DNA from: Dehalococcoidia bacterium
GTDB lineage: Bacteria; Chloroflexota; Dehalococcoidia; Lucifugimonadales; UBA3495
DNA length: 34,855 nt
Direction: 5' to 3'
Assembly: GCA_022451925.1 (NCBI GenBank)
Contig: JAKUNL010000002.1
Location: 1 to 34,855, forward strand
A program made the translations under genes and the position numbers. The notes under the pieces are model-generated. The model did not search any database, was not told the DNA's origin, and saw nothing but the letters and a program-made list of their open reading frames with translations. Positions 8,336 through 16,551 of the stretch are shown here, in pieces (positions within the stretch are counted from its first letter, which is position 1; every line of letters begins with the position of its first letter).

Positions 8336-8758
8336 ATGGAGTTTAAAGACATCCAATCTCATTTTGAGACCCACCACCGAGGGGTGATAACAACTTTTCA
8401 GCCTAACGGAGCTGCTCATTCAAGCATAGTGGTATGCGGCGCTTATCAAGGAAACGCAGCCTTCGTTATCGTAAGGGGTACTTCGATCAAGGTCCGTAAC
8501 CTACGCAACGACCCTAGGTGCACTGTGATGTCAGTGACAGAAAACTGGCGAACCTGCGCAGTAGTTGAAGGACAGGCTACCCTGATGGATTACCGTAACA
8601 CCGACCCAGAAAAGATGCGTGTGGAATTGCGAGAGGTCTTTCGGGCTTGCGGTGATAAAGACCATCCAGACTGGGAGGAATATGATCAAGCTATGGTTGA
8701 ACAAGATGCTGTGATAGTACTGGTTAAGCCGGACCGAGTTTATGGGAAATTACAGTAG
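8336..8758 (+). CDS. PPOX-fold flavin/F420-dependent enzyme
   Basis: The start at ATG 8336 is chosen because AAGGAGG (8322-8328) lies seven bases before it; the frame is open upstream but lacks support. The 140-residue product shows the split-barrel pattern of the pyridoxamine-phosphate-oxidase-like superfamily: RGVITTFQPNGAAHSSIVV, then RGTSIKVRNLRNDPRCTVMS (the phosphate-binding KxRNLRxxP motif) and VVEGQATL. Members bind FMN, F420 or biliverdin. Two such genes plus two LLM genes in the window hint at F420 use, but the cofactor is not proved. It ends three bases before the convergent MaoC-like gene. Confidence 0.85.
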   Translation: MEFKDIQSHFETHHRGVITTFQPNGAAHSSIVVCGAYQGNAAFVIVRGTSIKVRNLRNDPRCTVMSVTENWRTCAVVEGQATLMDYRNTDPEKMRVELREVFRACGDKDHPDWEEYDQAMVEQDAVIVLVKPDRVYGKLQ

Positions 8759-8761
8759 GGA

Positions 8762-9736
8762 TTATGCGAAGCGCAACGCCGCATCAGATAAGCTGACCAA
8801 CTCTCCCCGTTGGTTGACGCCTTTGACTCGGACTTTCAGTAACTTCATGTCTTTCTCTTCGCTTTTGTCGGTGATTTCACCCTGAAAAATCACTGTGTCG
8901 CCGCCACGGAAGGGTGTGATGGCCCGCATGAGCAGGCTTCCACCGGTGTAGAAACTGCTGATTGGGAAAGACTGGCCCAAGTTCTGGTCAACGTAAGACA
9001 TGGTGGCCGGTCCTGAGTTGGTTACGCCGGCAAAGATGTTTTGTTTGGCGAATTCCTCATCGGTGTGGATGTTGCTATCGTTCTTGCGTCCGGCAAGCCG
9101 GAATCCATTTTTTCGGATCATGATCTCTTCGCTTTCCGTGATTGCTAGCTCCGGTAGAATGTCACCGATAGATGCTGAGCTGAAATTTAGTAGCCCGATG
9201 TTGGTCGACTGCGACGTTGGTTTTGTGGAATGATTTTCAGAAGATTCGCTTCTGGTTGGAACGGATCGCTGGCCCTTGGCGTACTCAAAGATGCAAGTGT
9301 AGTCGTATTCTGCGACTTTCTCGCCGTGTTGGTTGATAGCTTCCACTCGGAATGTCACAAACTTGCTACCCCGGCGTTCGTATTTTTCCAGAACTTTTCG
9401 GAGACCTGTGATCACGTCTCCCGGCACCACCGGCAAGTACCAACGGACCTCGCATTTTGCAAACGGAGTCTGACTACGGGCTGTTTTGGAAACTTCAAAA
9501 GCTATATAACCATTAGCAGAGGCAATCTCCTCTCGGAGTAAAGGAGCATAACTCAGAACCATGGTCGGCATGGCCATTAGATCATTGCCACTTGATTGGT
9601 ATCTAGGATCGGAGTTGAGAGCTAGATGGGCGTATTCTGCGATATTCTCGGCGGTGATTTTTACCGTCGTTTCATTGCCAATCTGCCCGACTTCCACTGC
9701 GTCGTAAGTCCACAATCTTTCTTGCTGCTCAACCAT
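8762..9736 (-). CDS. double-hotdog MaoC-like acyl dehydratase
   Basis: A 324-residue protein with two hotdog halves joined by a Ser/Thr-rich linker (about residues 157-180). The N-terminal half (about 8-152) resembles the FAS1-type MaoC N-terminal dehydratase domain. The C-terminal half (about 188-324) carries the catalytic region around residues 219-230, NDSNIHTDEEFA. His224 of the hydratase motif D-x-N-P-[LIV]-H is kept, but the Pro is missing and the Asp (220) is shifted by one. It likely hydrates or dehydrates an acyl-CoA. CCAGGAG about eleven bases upstream supports ATG 9736. It stands alone, tail-to-tail with the PPOX gene. Confidence 0.8.
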   Translation of the reverse strand: MVEQQERLWTYDAVEVGQIGNETTVKITAENIAEYAHLALNSDPRYQSSGNDLMAMPTMVLSYAPLLREEIASANGYIAFEVSKTARSQTPFAKCEVRWYLPVVPGDVITGLRKVLEKYERRGSKFVTFRVEAINQHGEKVAEYDYTCIFEYAKGQRSVPTRSESSENHSTKPTSQSTNIGLLNFSSASIGDILPELAITESEEIMIRKNGFRLAGRKNDSNIHTDEEFAKQNIFAGVTNSGPATMSYVDQNLGQSFPISSFYTGGSLLMRAITPFRGGDTVIFQGEITDKSEEKDMKLLKVRVKGVNQRGELVSLSDAALRFA

Positions 9737-9959
9737 GCTTGGTTACGCTCCTGGATAACCCAAATTCTAGATTCCTATATTCTAACTCATGGCTTGTTAA
9801 GAGTATCGCCTGTGGCATCCTAGTGACGTCGATGATTCCGAATAGTTAAAATCATATGCTCACATTAGGAATGAGCTGAAGTAAGTCCAATGCTAGAAGT
9901 TGTGCACAATGTGGGATGGACTAGGTGGCACGATTATTCGGTGGCCTATCCATGTCTGG

Positions 9960-9979
9960 GCATGCTATGTTAAGCATGC
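9960..9979. promoter_or_regulatory. inverted repeat upstream of the HIBADH-type gene
   Basis: GCATGCT (9960-9966) and AGCATGC (9973-9979) form a perfect 7-bp inverted repeat around six bases, 46 bp before the start at 10026. It could be an operator or a leader hairpin. No T-run follows, so it is not a terminator. A second small dyad, GGGAATTTCCC, lies just before the ribosome site. Confidence 0.35.
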
Positions 9980-10025
9980 TGTAACTGGATTAACTAGCGT
10001 GGGAATTTCCCGCTGCGGAGATACA

Positions 10026-10961
10026 ATGAAAGTAGGGTTTATTGGACTTGGTACTATGGGCGGCCATATGGCTTATAACGCCCTAAATGGCGGCAATGAT
10101 TTGGTTGTGCATGATATCAACCAGGCTGCGGCTGCTCGTCATTTGGAAGCGGGTGCGGCTTGGGTTGACAGCCCCAAAGAAGTTGCCGAACAATCAGAGA
10201 TCGTATTCACCTCTTTGCCTGGTCCCACTCAGGTGGAAGCTGTAGCGCTGGGTGAGTCGGGAATCATGGAAGGAATGAGTGCCGGAAAGGTTTACTTCGA
10301 CCTGAGTACAAGTACCCCTGGCATGATTCGGAAGATCCATGCGGAAGCTTCCGCTCGAGGGATAGAAGTACTGGACGCTCCAGTAAGTGGTGGTCCAAGA
10401 GGAGCAGAAAGCGGTCGGCTGGCAATTTGGGTCGGAGGGGACAAAGATGTCTTTGATCGCTGTAAACCCGTTTTAGACGCTATTGGTGATCAAGCCTACT
10501 ATGTGGGGCCAATTGGCAGCGGCGCAGTGGCCAAGTTGGTGCACAATTGTGCTGGCTACGTCGTTCAAGCAGCTTTGGCTGAGGTATTTACAATGGGTGT
10601 CAAAGCAGGAGTGGAACCATTGGCTCTATGGCAGGCTGTACGTAAAGGAGCACAGGGACGACGAGGGACATTTGAAGGTTTGGCTGAACACTTGCTACCC
10701 GGGAACTTTGATCCGCCGGACTTCGCATTAAACCTTGCCCGCAAAGACGTGGATCTCGCCGTTTCTGTGGGTCGGGAGTATGACGTGCCTATGCGACTGG
10801 CTAACCTGGCCTTGATGGAGATGACTGAGGCCATTAACAGAGGTTGGGGTGGTCGTGACTCGCGCGTTGCGATGCTCTTACAAGAAGAACGCGCCGGAGT
10901 AGAGGTTAGGGCCGATGAGACGGCAATCAAAGCAATCTTGGACGCTGAAAAGAACGGATAG
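10026..10961 (+). CDS. 3-hydroxyisobutyrate dehydrogenase-family NAD(P)-dependent oxidoreductase
   Basis: The start at ATG 10026 opens directly into the Rossmann fold (MKVGFIGLGTMGGHMA) and has GCGGAG upstream; the open frame back to 9900 is not typical of the family. The 311-residue product has the substrate-binding DAPVSGGPRGAESGRL segment at 118-132 and catalytic Lys170 in GSGAVAKLVHN. The all-helical C-terminal domain follows. The family covers 3-hydroxyisobutyrate, tartronate semialdehyde and related beta-hydroxyacid dehydrogenases. Valine catabolism is one reading; the neighbours do not decide. It is convergent with the gcv operon. Confidence 0.9.
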   Translation: MKVGFIGLGTMGGHMAYNALNGGNDLVVHDINQAAAARHLEAGAAWVDSPKEVAEQSEIVFTSLPGPTQVEAVALGESGIMEGMSAGKVYFDLSTSTPGMIRKIHAEASARGIEVLDAPVSGGPRGAESGRLAIWVGGDKDVFDRCKPVLDAIGDQAYYVGPIGSGAVAKLVHNCAGYVVQAALAEVFTMGVKAGVEPLALWQAVRKGAQGRRGTFEGLAEHLLPGNFDPPDFALNLARKDVDLAVSVGREYDVPMRLANLALMEMTEAINRGWGGRDSRVAMLLQEERAGVEVRADETAIKAILDAEKNG

Positions 10962-11030
10962 CCCCCAAAACGGGTATCTAGACGAACGATAATATTGGTT
11001 GTTGTCGCTCGTTCGAGGTGATTAGCCAGG

Positions 11031-12497
11031 TTAGTCGGCTGCCTCTGGTTGCCATCGCAGGTCGGGCTGGCGGGCTGCTTTCGCTTCGTCTAGCCTGGCC
11101 ACTGGCGTCGTGTGAGGTGCGTTGTTGACCAGGTCCTTGTCATCGGTTACCTCCTGGTCAATATCGATAAGCGCTTGGATGAACGCGTCGATAGTTTCTT
11201 TCGTCTCTGATTCTGTCGGCTCTATCATAAGCGCCTCATGGACAATCAGGGGGAAGTACATGGTTGGTGCGTGGAAACCGTAGTCCAGCAGCCGTTTGGC
11301 TATTTCTAAACCACTGGAGCCCCGTTCCTTTTGAAAGTCAGCCGAGAACACTGCTTCGTGCATGCAGGTACGGTCAAAGGGTAGATGATAGACTCCGCGA
11401 AGTGCGTTCATCATGTAATTGGCACTGAGCACGGCGTTGCCGCTGATGGACTTGATACCGGCATCACCCAAGGTGCGTATATACGTGTAGGCACGTACCA
11501 GAACGCCAAAATTCCCGTGGAATCCGCTCAGTTTTCCGATACTTTTCGCCGGTGTGGAAAATTCGTATGAGTCACCATTCTGGCTGACTATGGGCGCCGC
11601 CAAATAGGGCGCTAGTTGGTTGGTGCAACACACTGGCCCAGCACCTGGTCCGCCGCCGCCGTGGGGGGTGCTAAAGGTTTTGTGCAGGTTCAAGTGAGCA
11701 ACATCGAATCCCAGGTCTCCAAGCTTAACTCGTCCTAGTAGGGCGTTCATGTTCGCGCCGTCGCCATAAACCAATCCGCCGGCCTCGTGAACTATGTTGC
11801 ATACCTCGACGATGTGTGTATCAAAAAGACCTAGAGTGCTGGGCAGGGTAATCATTACTCCTGCCAGGTCGGGACCGGAAACCGCGCGCAGAGCGTTAAG
11901 ATCGACGTTGCCCTGTTCGTCAGATGCTAACTCTACGACATCGAAACCGGCCATGGCCGCTGAGGCTGGGTTGGTTCCGTGGGCGCTGTCCGGGATCGCC
12001 ACTTTGGTTCGGGTCGTATCTCCGTTGGCTAGGTGGTGGGCACGAATCATTAACATTCCGCCCAATTCCCCGTGGGCGCCAGCCAAAGTGGCGAGGCTGA
12101 CTGCGGGGAGACCTGTGATCTCACCTAGGAATCCTTGTAATTTATGTAGAAGCTCTAAGGCTCCTTGGGAGTGTTCGGCGGGTTGCATAGGGTGGATACT
12201 TGCAAACCCTGGAGAGAACGCAACTTCATCATTGATTTTAGGGTTGTACTTCATAGTACAACTGCCGAGTGGGTAGAAATGAGTGTCTATTGAGAAGTTC
12301 TTGAGGCTAAGTCCAGTGAAGTACTGAACCAATTCAGGCTCAGATAACTCAGGTAGCGCCAGGTCGTCGCGTAGCAACGCGTTATCGGGCAGAGGTTGGG
12401 CGGGAACGTCTAGATCGGGAAGTACAACACCTACACGGCCGGGAACGCTTCGTTCCAACATGAGTTTTTCTGTTTGGCGGTTTCCACCTTGCTGCAT
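11031..12497 (-). CDS. gcvPB: glycine dehydrogenase (decarboxylating) subunit 2
   Basis: The C-terminal half of the split P-protein, 488 residues. The PLP-binding lysine is Lys273 in HLNLHKTFSTPHGGGGPG, and FYPLGSCTMKYNPK near residues 74-87 is typical of GcvPB. Together with subunit 1 it decarboxylates glycine and passes the aminomethyl group to the lipoyl arm of GcvH. The start ATG (12495-12497) shares its A with the stop of gcvPA (TAATG), which implies translational coupling. It is last in the operon gcvT-H-PA-PB. The C-terminal tail (after about 450) is rich in Asp/Ala and varies in the family. Confidence 0.97.
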   Translation of the reverse strand: MQQGGNRQTEKLMLERSVPGRVGVVLPDLDVPAQPLPDNALLRDDLALPELSEPELVQYFTGLSLKNFSIDTHFYPLGSCTMKYNPKINDEVAFSPGFASIHPMQPAEHSQGALELLHKLQGFLGEITGLPAVSLATLAGAHGELGGMLMIRAHHLANGDTTRTKVAIPDSAHGTNPASAAMAGFDVVELASDEQGNVDLNALRAVSGPDLAGVMITLPSTLGLFDTHIVEVCNIVHEAGGLVYGDGANMNALLGRVKLGDLGFDVAHLNLHKTFSTPHGGGGPGAGPVCCTNQLAPYLAAPIVSQNGDSYEFSTPAKSIGKLSGFHGNFGVLVRAYTYIRTLGDAGIKSISGNAVLSANYMMNALRGVYHLPFDRTCMHEAVFSADFQKERGSSGLEIAKRLLDYGFHAPTMYFPLIVHEALMIEPTESETKETIDAFIQALIDIDQEVTDDKDLVNNAPHTTPVARLDEAKAARQPDLRWQPEAAD

Positions 12498-13849
12498 TAT
12501 TTGAGCTCCGATAAGGCTGCTACCAGTGCGTCGATGTCATCTTTAGAATTCATCTCAGTGACGCATAAGAGCATGCCGTCAGGTATTTTCTCACTTACGT
12601 CCAGTCCCCCTAGGATATTCAGATCGATCAGCTTTTTATTTATGTCTGTAGGAGAAGACGGACACTGTACGACAAATTCCTGGAAGAAGGGCTTGTCAAT
12701 TGGCAGAGAGTAACCTGGTAGAGAGGCAATCTGCGCGGCAGCGTAATGTGATTTGTGGTAACACAACTCAGCTACCTGTTTCATCCCCTGTTTACCCATC
12801 GCGGCCATATATATGGTAGACGCTAGGGCGTAAAGTGCTTCGTTGGTGCAGATGTTTGAGGTGGCTCGTTCCCTACGGATGTGCTGTTCTCTGGTCTGCA
12901 GCGTCAGTACGTAACCAGTCTTACCGTTCTTGTCTATAGTGCGGCCGGAGAGGCGACTTGGCATCTGACGAATGTATTCTTGTTTAGTGGCGAAGAGGCC
13001 TACGTAGGGACCGCCATAGCTGACAGGTATTCCTAAAGGTTGACCGTCTCCGGTGACGATGTCCGCGCCGTAATGGCCTGGAGTCTGTAACATCCCCATG
13101 GCCGTGGGATCACAAGAGACTACAGCCAGTGCGCCTTGAACGTGGGTGGCATCCACTAGAGCTTCGAGGTCTTCGATGTACCCGAAATAATTCGGGTATT
13201 GGAGAACCAGGCAGGCGGTTTCTTCGCCTAATGCCGGGTTGGATGGATCAACAATCTCAACCGCGATGTCTTGAGATTGGCAGTAGGTACGGATAACGTC
13301 AATATAGGCCGGAGATATACTGTCTGCTAAGGCTACTTTCTCTCGTTTGGTCACCCTGCAGGCCATTAAGGCCGCTTCGGCTAAACTGGTGGCGCCGTCG
13401 TACATGCCTGCGTTGGCAACTTCCATCCCATACAGGTTGCAGATAAGGGTTTGGAATTCGTAGATAACCTGCAACGTTCCCTGACTGGCCTCGGCCTGGT
13501 AGGGAGTGTAGGCTGTGATGAATTCCCCGCGAGTTATCAACGATTTGATGATCGATGGGATAAAGTGATTATAAGAACCAGCTCCTAGGAAAGAAGGTCC
13601 GCTTCCCATAGCCCTATTTTTACTGGCCATTCGTCCTAATTCTTGTTGAATCTCTAGTTCAGATAATGGGGCCGGTAGGTCAAGATGGGGGTTTCGGAAT
13701 TCAACCGGTATATCAGCAAATAACTGGTCTATATTGTCGATACCCAGTGCGGAGAGCATCTCTGATTGTTCGTCAACGGTGCTTGGTATGTAGTGGGACT
13801 GGAAGTGGCCCTCATTGGCTATTGGGGTGTTCGGTCGAGTAGCGGTCAT
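12497..13849 (-). CDS. gcvPA: glycine dehydrogenase (decarboxylating) subunit 1
   Basis: The N-terminal half of the split P-protein, 450 residues, close to the usual length. It has the family blocks FLGAGSYNHFIPSI (about 103-116), TAYTPYQAEASQGTLQ and ASNICTNEAL. It lacks the PLP lysine, as expected, because that lies in GcvPB. It overlaps its neighbours by one base on both sides through TAATG junctions with gcvH and gcvPB. A P-protein in two chains is the form known from Firmicutes, Thermus, archaea and Chloroflexota, not the single chain of E. coli. Confidence 0.97.
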   Translation of the reverse strand: MTATRPNTPIANEGHFQSHYIPSTVDEQSEMLSALGIDNIDQLFADIPVEFRNPHLDLPAPLSELEIQQELGRMASKNRAMGSGPSFLGAGSYNHFIPSIIKSLITRGEFITAYTPYQAEASQGTLQVIYEFQTLICNLYGMEVANAGMYDGATSLAEAALMACRVTKREKVALADSISPAYIDVIRTYCQSQDIAVEIVDPSNPALGEETACLVLQYPNYFGYIEDLEALVDATHVQGALAVVSCDPTAMGMLQTPGHYGADIVTGDGQPLGIPVSYGGPYVGLFATKQEYIRQMPSRLSGRTIDKNGKTGYVLTLQTREQHIRRERATSNICTNEALYALASTIYMAAMGKQGMKQVAELCYHKSHYAAAQIASLPGYSLPIDKPFFQEFVVQCPSSPTDINKKLIDLNILGGLDVSEKIPDGMLLCVTEMNSKDDIDALVAALSELK

Positions 13850-14238
13850 TACAATCCAGCGATGAAGGTGTCATAGTCTTGGGAAGACATCAGGCTGTCT
13901 AACTCTGTGACATCCGCCATTGCAACTTTTATGATCCAGCCTTCCCCAAACGGGTCTTCGTTGACCAATTCAGGGTGGTCAAGTAGCTTTTCATTGATCT
14001 CAGTGACGGTTCCGTTGATGGGAGAGAACAGGTCTGAAACAGCCTTTACCGATTCGACTTCTCCCATCTTACCTAAATGAGCAACGCTATCTCCGATTTT
14101 GGGGAGTTCAAAGAAGACAATGTCTCCCAGTTGGTCTTGAGCATATTCGGTGATACCGGCTATGGCCGTACCGTCGTCCGAGCCATCTATCATGACCCAT
14201 TCGTGTTCTTCCGTATATTTTCGGTCGTCAGGGCTCAT
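13849..14238 (-). CDS. gcvH: glycine cleavage system H protein
   Basis: A 129-residue lipoyl-carrier protein. The lipoylated lysine is Lys65 in GEVESVKAVSDL, and the family start KYTEEHEW is at residues 7-14. It shuttles the aminomethyl group from the P-protein to GcvT and electrons to the L-protein. It begins five bases after gcvT and overlaps gcvPA by one base. No lpd (L-protein) or lipoate enzyme gene is present in the window, so those must be supplied elsewhere. Confidence 0.97.
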   Translation of the reverse strand: MSPDDRKYTEEHEWVMIDGSDDGTAIAGITEYAQDQLGDIVFFELPKIGDSVAHLGKMGEVESVKAVSDLFSPINGTVTEINEKLLDHPELVNEDPFGEGWIIKVAMADVTELDSLMSSQDYDTFIAGL

Positions 14239-14243
14239 TTTGA

Positions 14244-15350
14244 CTAGGTTCTCCTGGGTCGATTATAGAAAGGGAGGTCCGTCACCGTCACTTGGGAGAT
14301 GCGACCCCGTATATCCAGATCAAGGTTGGCTCCAGAGGCGACATAATCATTAAAAACGTAGCCCATGCCGATGCTGGTGTCAAGGGTTGGTGAGTAGCTT
14401 CCGCTAGTCACGGTGCCGATTGTCTTGCCTTGTTGTAGTAAGCTGTATCCGGCGCGCGGGGCGCTGCGTCCTGGTAAGGTGAAACCGATAAGTTTTTTCG
14501 GGGTCCCGTTTTCTTGCTGGTTCTTCAATATCTCGAAGCCTACGTATTCCTTATCAAACCGAACAAAGCGCTCTAATCCAGCTTCTATAGGTGTGGTTTC
14601 TTCGTCTATTTCGTGTCCGTGTAGAGGTAGACCCGCCTCCAGGCGTAGGACATCTCTGGCTCCTAAACCACATGGCGCGGCACCAGAGTCGGTTAGTATG
14701 GTCCAGACTTTCGTTGCGTCATCGCCTTGAACGAGAATCTCGAATCCATCTTCACCAGTGTAACCGGTTCGACCGACCAAGACTGGCGCATCTTGTATGG
14801 CGCTCTCAGACCAGGAGAACGGCCGCATCTCCGATAAAGGTTTGTTGGTTATCTTGTCGATGGCGGTAGCTGCTCCAGGGCCCTGAAGGGCGAGTAGGCC
14901 AGTTGTATCGGTAACATCTTCCATAGTGCAACCGTATGTAAATCTTTCGTCGAGCCATTTTTGAAACCAGGCGACTACTGCAGGTCGGTTGCCGGCGTTG
15001 GGAATTAGTAAATAACGGTCTTGAGCCAAGCGGTAGAAGATGGTGTCGTCGATTACACCGCCATTCTCGTTGCAGATTAAGCAATAGCGGGCGCGTCCCA
15101 CTCTCAGAGAGGTTGCCGAGCCGGTGAGGACCCAGTCAAGAAACTCTGTCGCCGTGGGGCCAGATAGATAAAGACGGCCCATATGGGAGACGTCAAATAT
15201 TCCGGTGGCGGTGCGAACGGCAGCAACCTCAGCAAGGATGCCATTGGGGTATTGGACGGGCATATCCCATCCGCCAAACGGGACCATCCGACCACCCAGG
15301 GTTACATGGGTGTCGTAGAGTGCTGTTTTAAGGTTATATTCAGACAACAT
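14244..15350 (-). CDS. gcvT: aminomethyltransferase (glycine cleavage T protein)
   Basis: A 368-residue T-protein that releases ammonia from the aminomethyl-lipoyl arm and loads methylene onto tetrahydrofolate. The N-terminal [10 protein letters not shown] and DVSHMGRL blocks and the [11 protein letters not shown] segment (with the conserved acidic residue) are present. [13 protein letters not shown] and the C-terminal beta-barrel ([17 protein letters not shown]) follow. It is the first gene of the operon, with a promoter match at 15411-15439 giving a leader of only about 54 bases. A 13-base dyad (15356-15368) sits where the ribosome site should be. Confidence 0.96.
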   Translation of the reverse strand: MLSEYNLKTALYDTHVTLGGRMVPFGGWDMPVQYPNGILAEVAAVRTATGIFDVSHMGRLYLSGPTATEFLDWVLTGSATSLRVGRARYCLICNENGGVIDDTIFYRLAQDRYLLIPNAGNRPAVVAWFQKWLDERFTYGCTMEDVTDTTGLLALQGPGAATAIDKITNKPLSEMRPFSWSESAIQDAPVLVGRTGYTGEDGFEILVQGDDATKVWTILTDSGAAPCGLGARDVLRLEAGLPLHGHEIDEETTPIEAGLERFVRFDKEYVGFEILKNQQENGTPKKLIGFTLPGRSAPRAGYSLLQQGKTIGTVTSGSYSPTLDTSIGMGYVFNDYVASGANLDLDIRGRISQVTVTDLPFYNRPRRT

Positions 15351-15355
15351 AAGGT

Positions 15356-15368
15356 CACTTTAAAAGTG
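15356..15368. promoter_or_regulatory. dyad at the gcvT translation start
   Basis: CACTTTAAAAGTG is a perfect inverted repeat around one central base, five bases before the gcvT start codon. It replaces a recognisable Shine-Dalgarno sequence. In RNA it could form a small 5-bp hairpin next to the AUG; in DNA it could be a protein site. Confidence 0.4.
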
Positions 15369-15410
15369 TTTTAAGCGCGAAAGGCCCACGTGTATACAGG
15401 CGCGCAGAGA

Positions 15411-15439
15411 ATCATAACTGTTGCCTGGTTCCGGGGCAA
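15411..15439 (-). promoter_or_regulatory. promoter of the gcv operon
   Basis: On the minus strand TTGCCC (15434-15439) is followed after exactly 17 bp by TATGAT (15411-15416). Predicted start about 15404, which leaves too little leader for a tandem glycine riboswitch. Confidence 0.55.
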
Positions 15440-15513
15440 GGGGATTGGATGTTGGTGTGCTATATTGGGGGCCAACTGGTCATGGTATAGAAGTATTTCC
15501 AGGGAGAGTGGAT

Positions 15514-16278
15514 TTGACGGGTAGATTAGAAGATAAAGTCGCCATTGTGACGGGCGGAGCTTCAGGAATCGGGCGGGCCATATGCCAGCGGTTTGGGTCT
15601 GAAGGCGCAAAGGTTGCGGTTGCTGACCGGAACATCGTTGGCGCGGAAGAGACGCTAGCTCAGATGGGCGCCAATTCAGATACTGCAATGGCCATAGACG
15701 TCAATATATCCAACGCTTCCCAGGTGGAACGGATGGTTGAACAGGTGGTCGCCCAATATGGCAAAGTGGATATCCTAGTCAATGGTGCGGCCATCCTGAT
15801 CCGCACACCGGATTTAGTGGACGTCGATGAAATCATCTGGGACTTGACTATGGAGACAAATGTTAAAGGAGTGTTCCTTTGCTGTAAGTACACCATTCCG
15901 GCCATGATCGCGAGCGGCGGAGGTTCCATTGTGAATATCTCGTCTCAGTCTGGTTTGCGTGGCGTTGGTTACTCGGTACCTTATGCTGTTAGCAAGGCCG
16001 GAGTCATTCATATGACCACTGTTGCTGCTGCCCAATATACTGCTCAGGGTGTGCGTGTGAATTGTATAGCTCCCGGCGGGGTGGATACGCCTCAAATGAG
16101 AGGTAGCACTGCCAGCGCAGAGGTGTTTATCGACCGGAATGATAGTCATCCCATGGGTCGTGTGGGCACTGCTGATGAGATAGCTAATCTGGTCTTGTGG
16201 CTAGCGTCAGATGAAGCGTCTTATGTAAGTGGCAGCACTTACAATATCGATGGCGGTGCCATGGCATTGGCCCGATGA
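15514..16278 (+). CDS. short-chain dehydrogenase/reductase (classical SDR)
   Basis: Start set at TTG 15514, seven bases after AGGGAG (15501-15506); this gives MTGRLEDKVAIVTGGASGIG, the normal SDR N-terminus. The product has 254 residues. Cofactor motif TGGASGIG (13-20), Asp38 favouring NAD, and catalytic Ser144, Tyr157 and Lys161 (YAVSK) are intact. The usual NNAG is NGAA here (90-93), a mild change. It is divergent from gcvT; an extended -10 TGCTATATT lies at 15458-15466. The substrate is unknown. The small gene at 16301 follows after 22 bases and may be co-transcribed. Confidence 0.88.
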   Translation: MTGRLEDKVAIVTGGASGIGRAICQRFGSEGAKVAVADRNIVGAEETLAQMGANSDTAMAIDVNISNASQVERMVEQVVAQYGKVDILVNGAAILIRTPDLVDVDEIIWDLTMETNVKGVFLCCKYTIPAMIASGGGSIVNISSQSGLRGVGYSVPYAVSKAGVIHMTTVAAAQYTAQGVRVNCIAPGGVDTPQMRGSTASAEVFIDRNDSHPMGRVGTADEIANLVLWLASDEASYVSGSTYNIDGGAMALAR

Positions 16279-16300
16279 GCCTTCGTTGAAATGGGAGATA

Positions 16301-16543
16301 ATGAGAGATATGGATAAATTGATCGACATATCTAACCGCGCTGTAGCCGACTATGGTTTTCGTCAGGCGGTACTATACGGAGCGACGGACATTGCTAACA
16401 AATGGTCTCTTTCGAAGGATGAAGCGGCGCTGTTGTCGGGCACGGTGTTGACAGAGCTTCGTGCTCTTCCGGTTCCAGTTCAACCTGCTGATGTATCTAC
16501 GGAGCAGGCTCGGTTGGCTGAGATCATTAAGGGTCTGTTTTAG
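16301..16543 (+). CDS. small protein, Os1348/Franean1_4349-like pattern
   Basis: An 80-residue acidic helical protein, with ATG 16301 preceded closely by GGGAG; ATG 16310 is an alternative with better spacing. The pattern ISNRAVADYGFRQAVLYGA, then WSLSKDEAALL, recalls the small Os1348/Franean1_4349 (NHLP-clan) proteins, whose consensus is roughly I..A..D..FR..L...P..AL...LT..E...L. Such proteins have been proposed as RiPP-precursor-like, but most members have no known role. No RiPP maturase is seen nearby, and the C-terminal part (PVPVQPADVSTEQARLAEIIKGLF) has no obvious Cys/Ser/Thr-rich core peptide. It may be co-transcribed with the SDR. Assignment by eye only. Confidence 0.5.
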   Translation: MRDMDKLIDISNRAVADYGFRQAVLYGATDIANKWSLSKDEAALLSGTVLTELRALPVPVQPADVSTEQARLAEIIKGLF

Positions 16544-16551
16544 TACTGGGT

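Noticed and set aside
9900-10025. Longer N-terminus (42 residues) for the HIBADH-type protein.
   Set aside because: The added residues are not typical of the family, and ATG 10026 has a ribosome site and begins the Rossmann motif.
10983-11015. CGAACG/CGTTCG inverted repeat between the HIBADH-type gene and gcvPB as a terminator.
   Set aside because: The stem is only six bases with a loop of about 20 and there is no T-run on either side.
15351-15510. Possible glycine riboswitch upstream of gcvT.
   Set aside because: No glycine-aptamer core is visible, and the predicted leader (about 54 bases) is too short.
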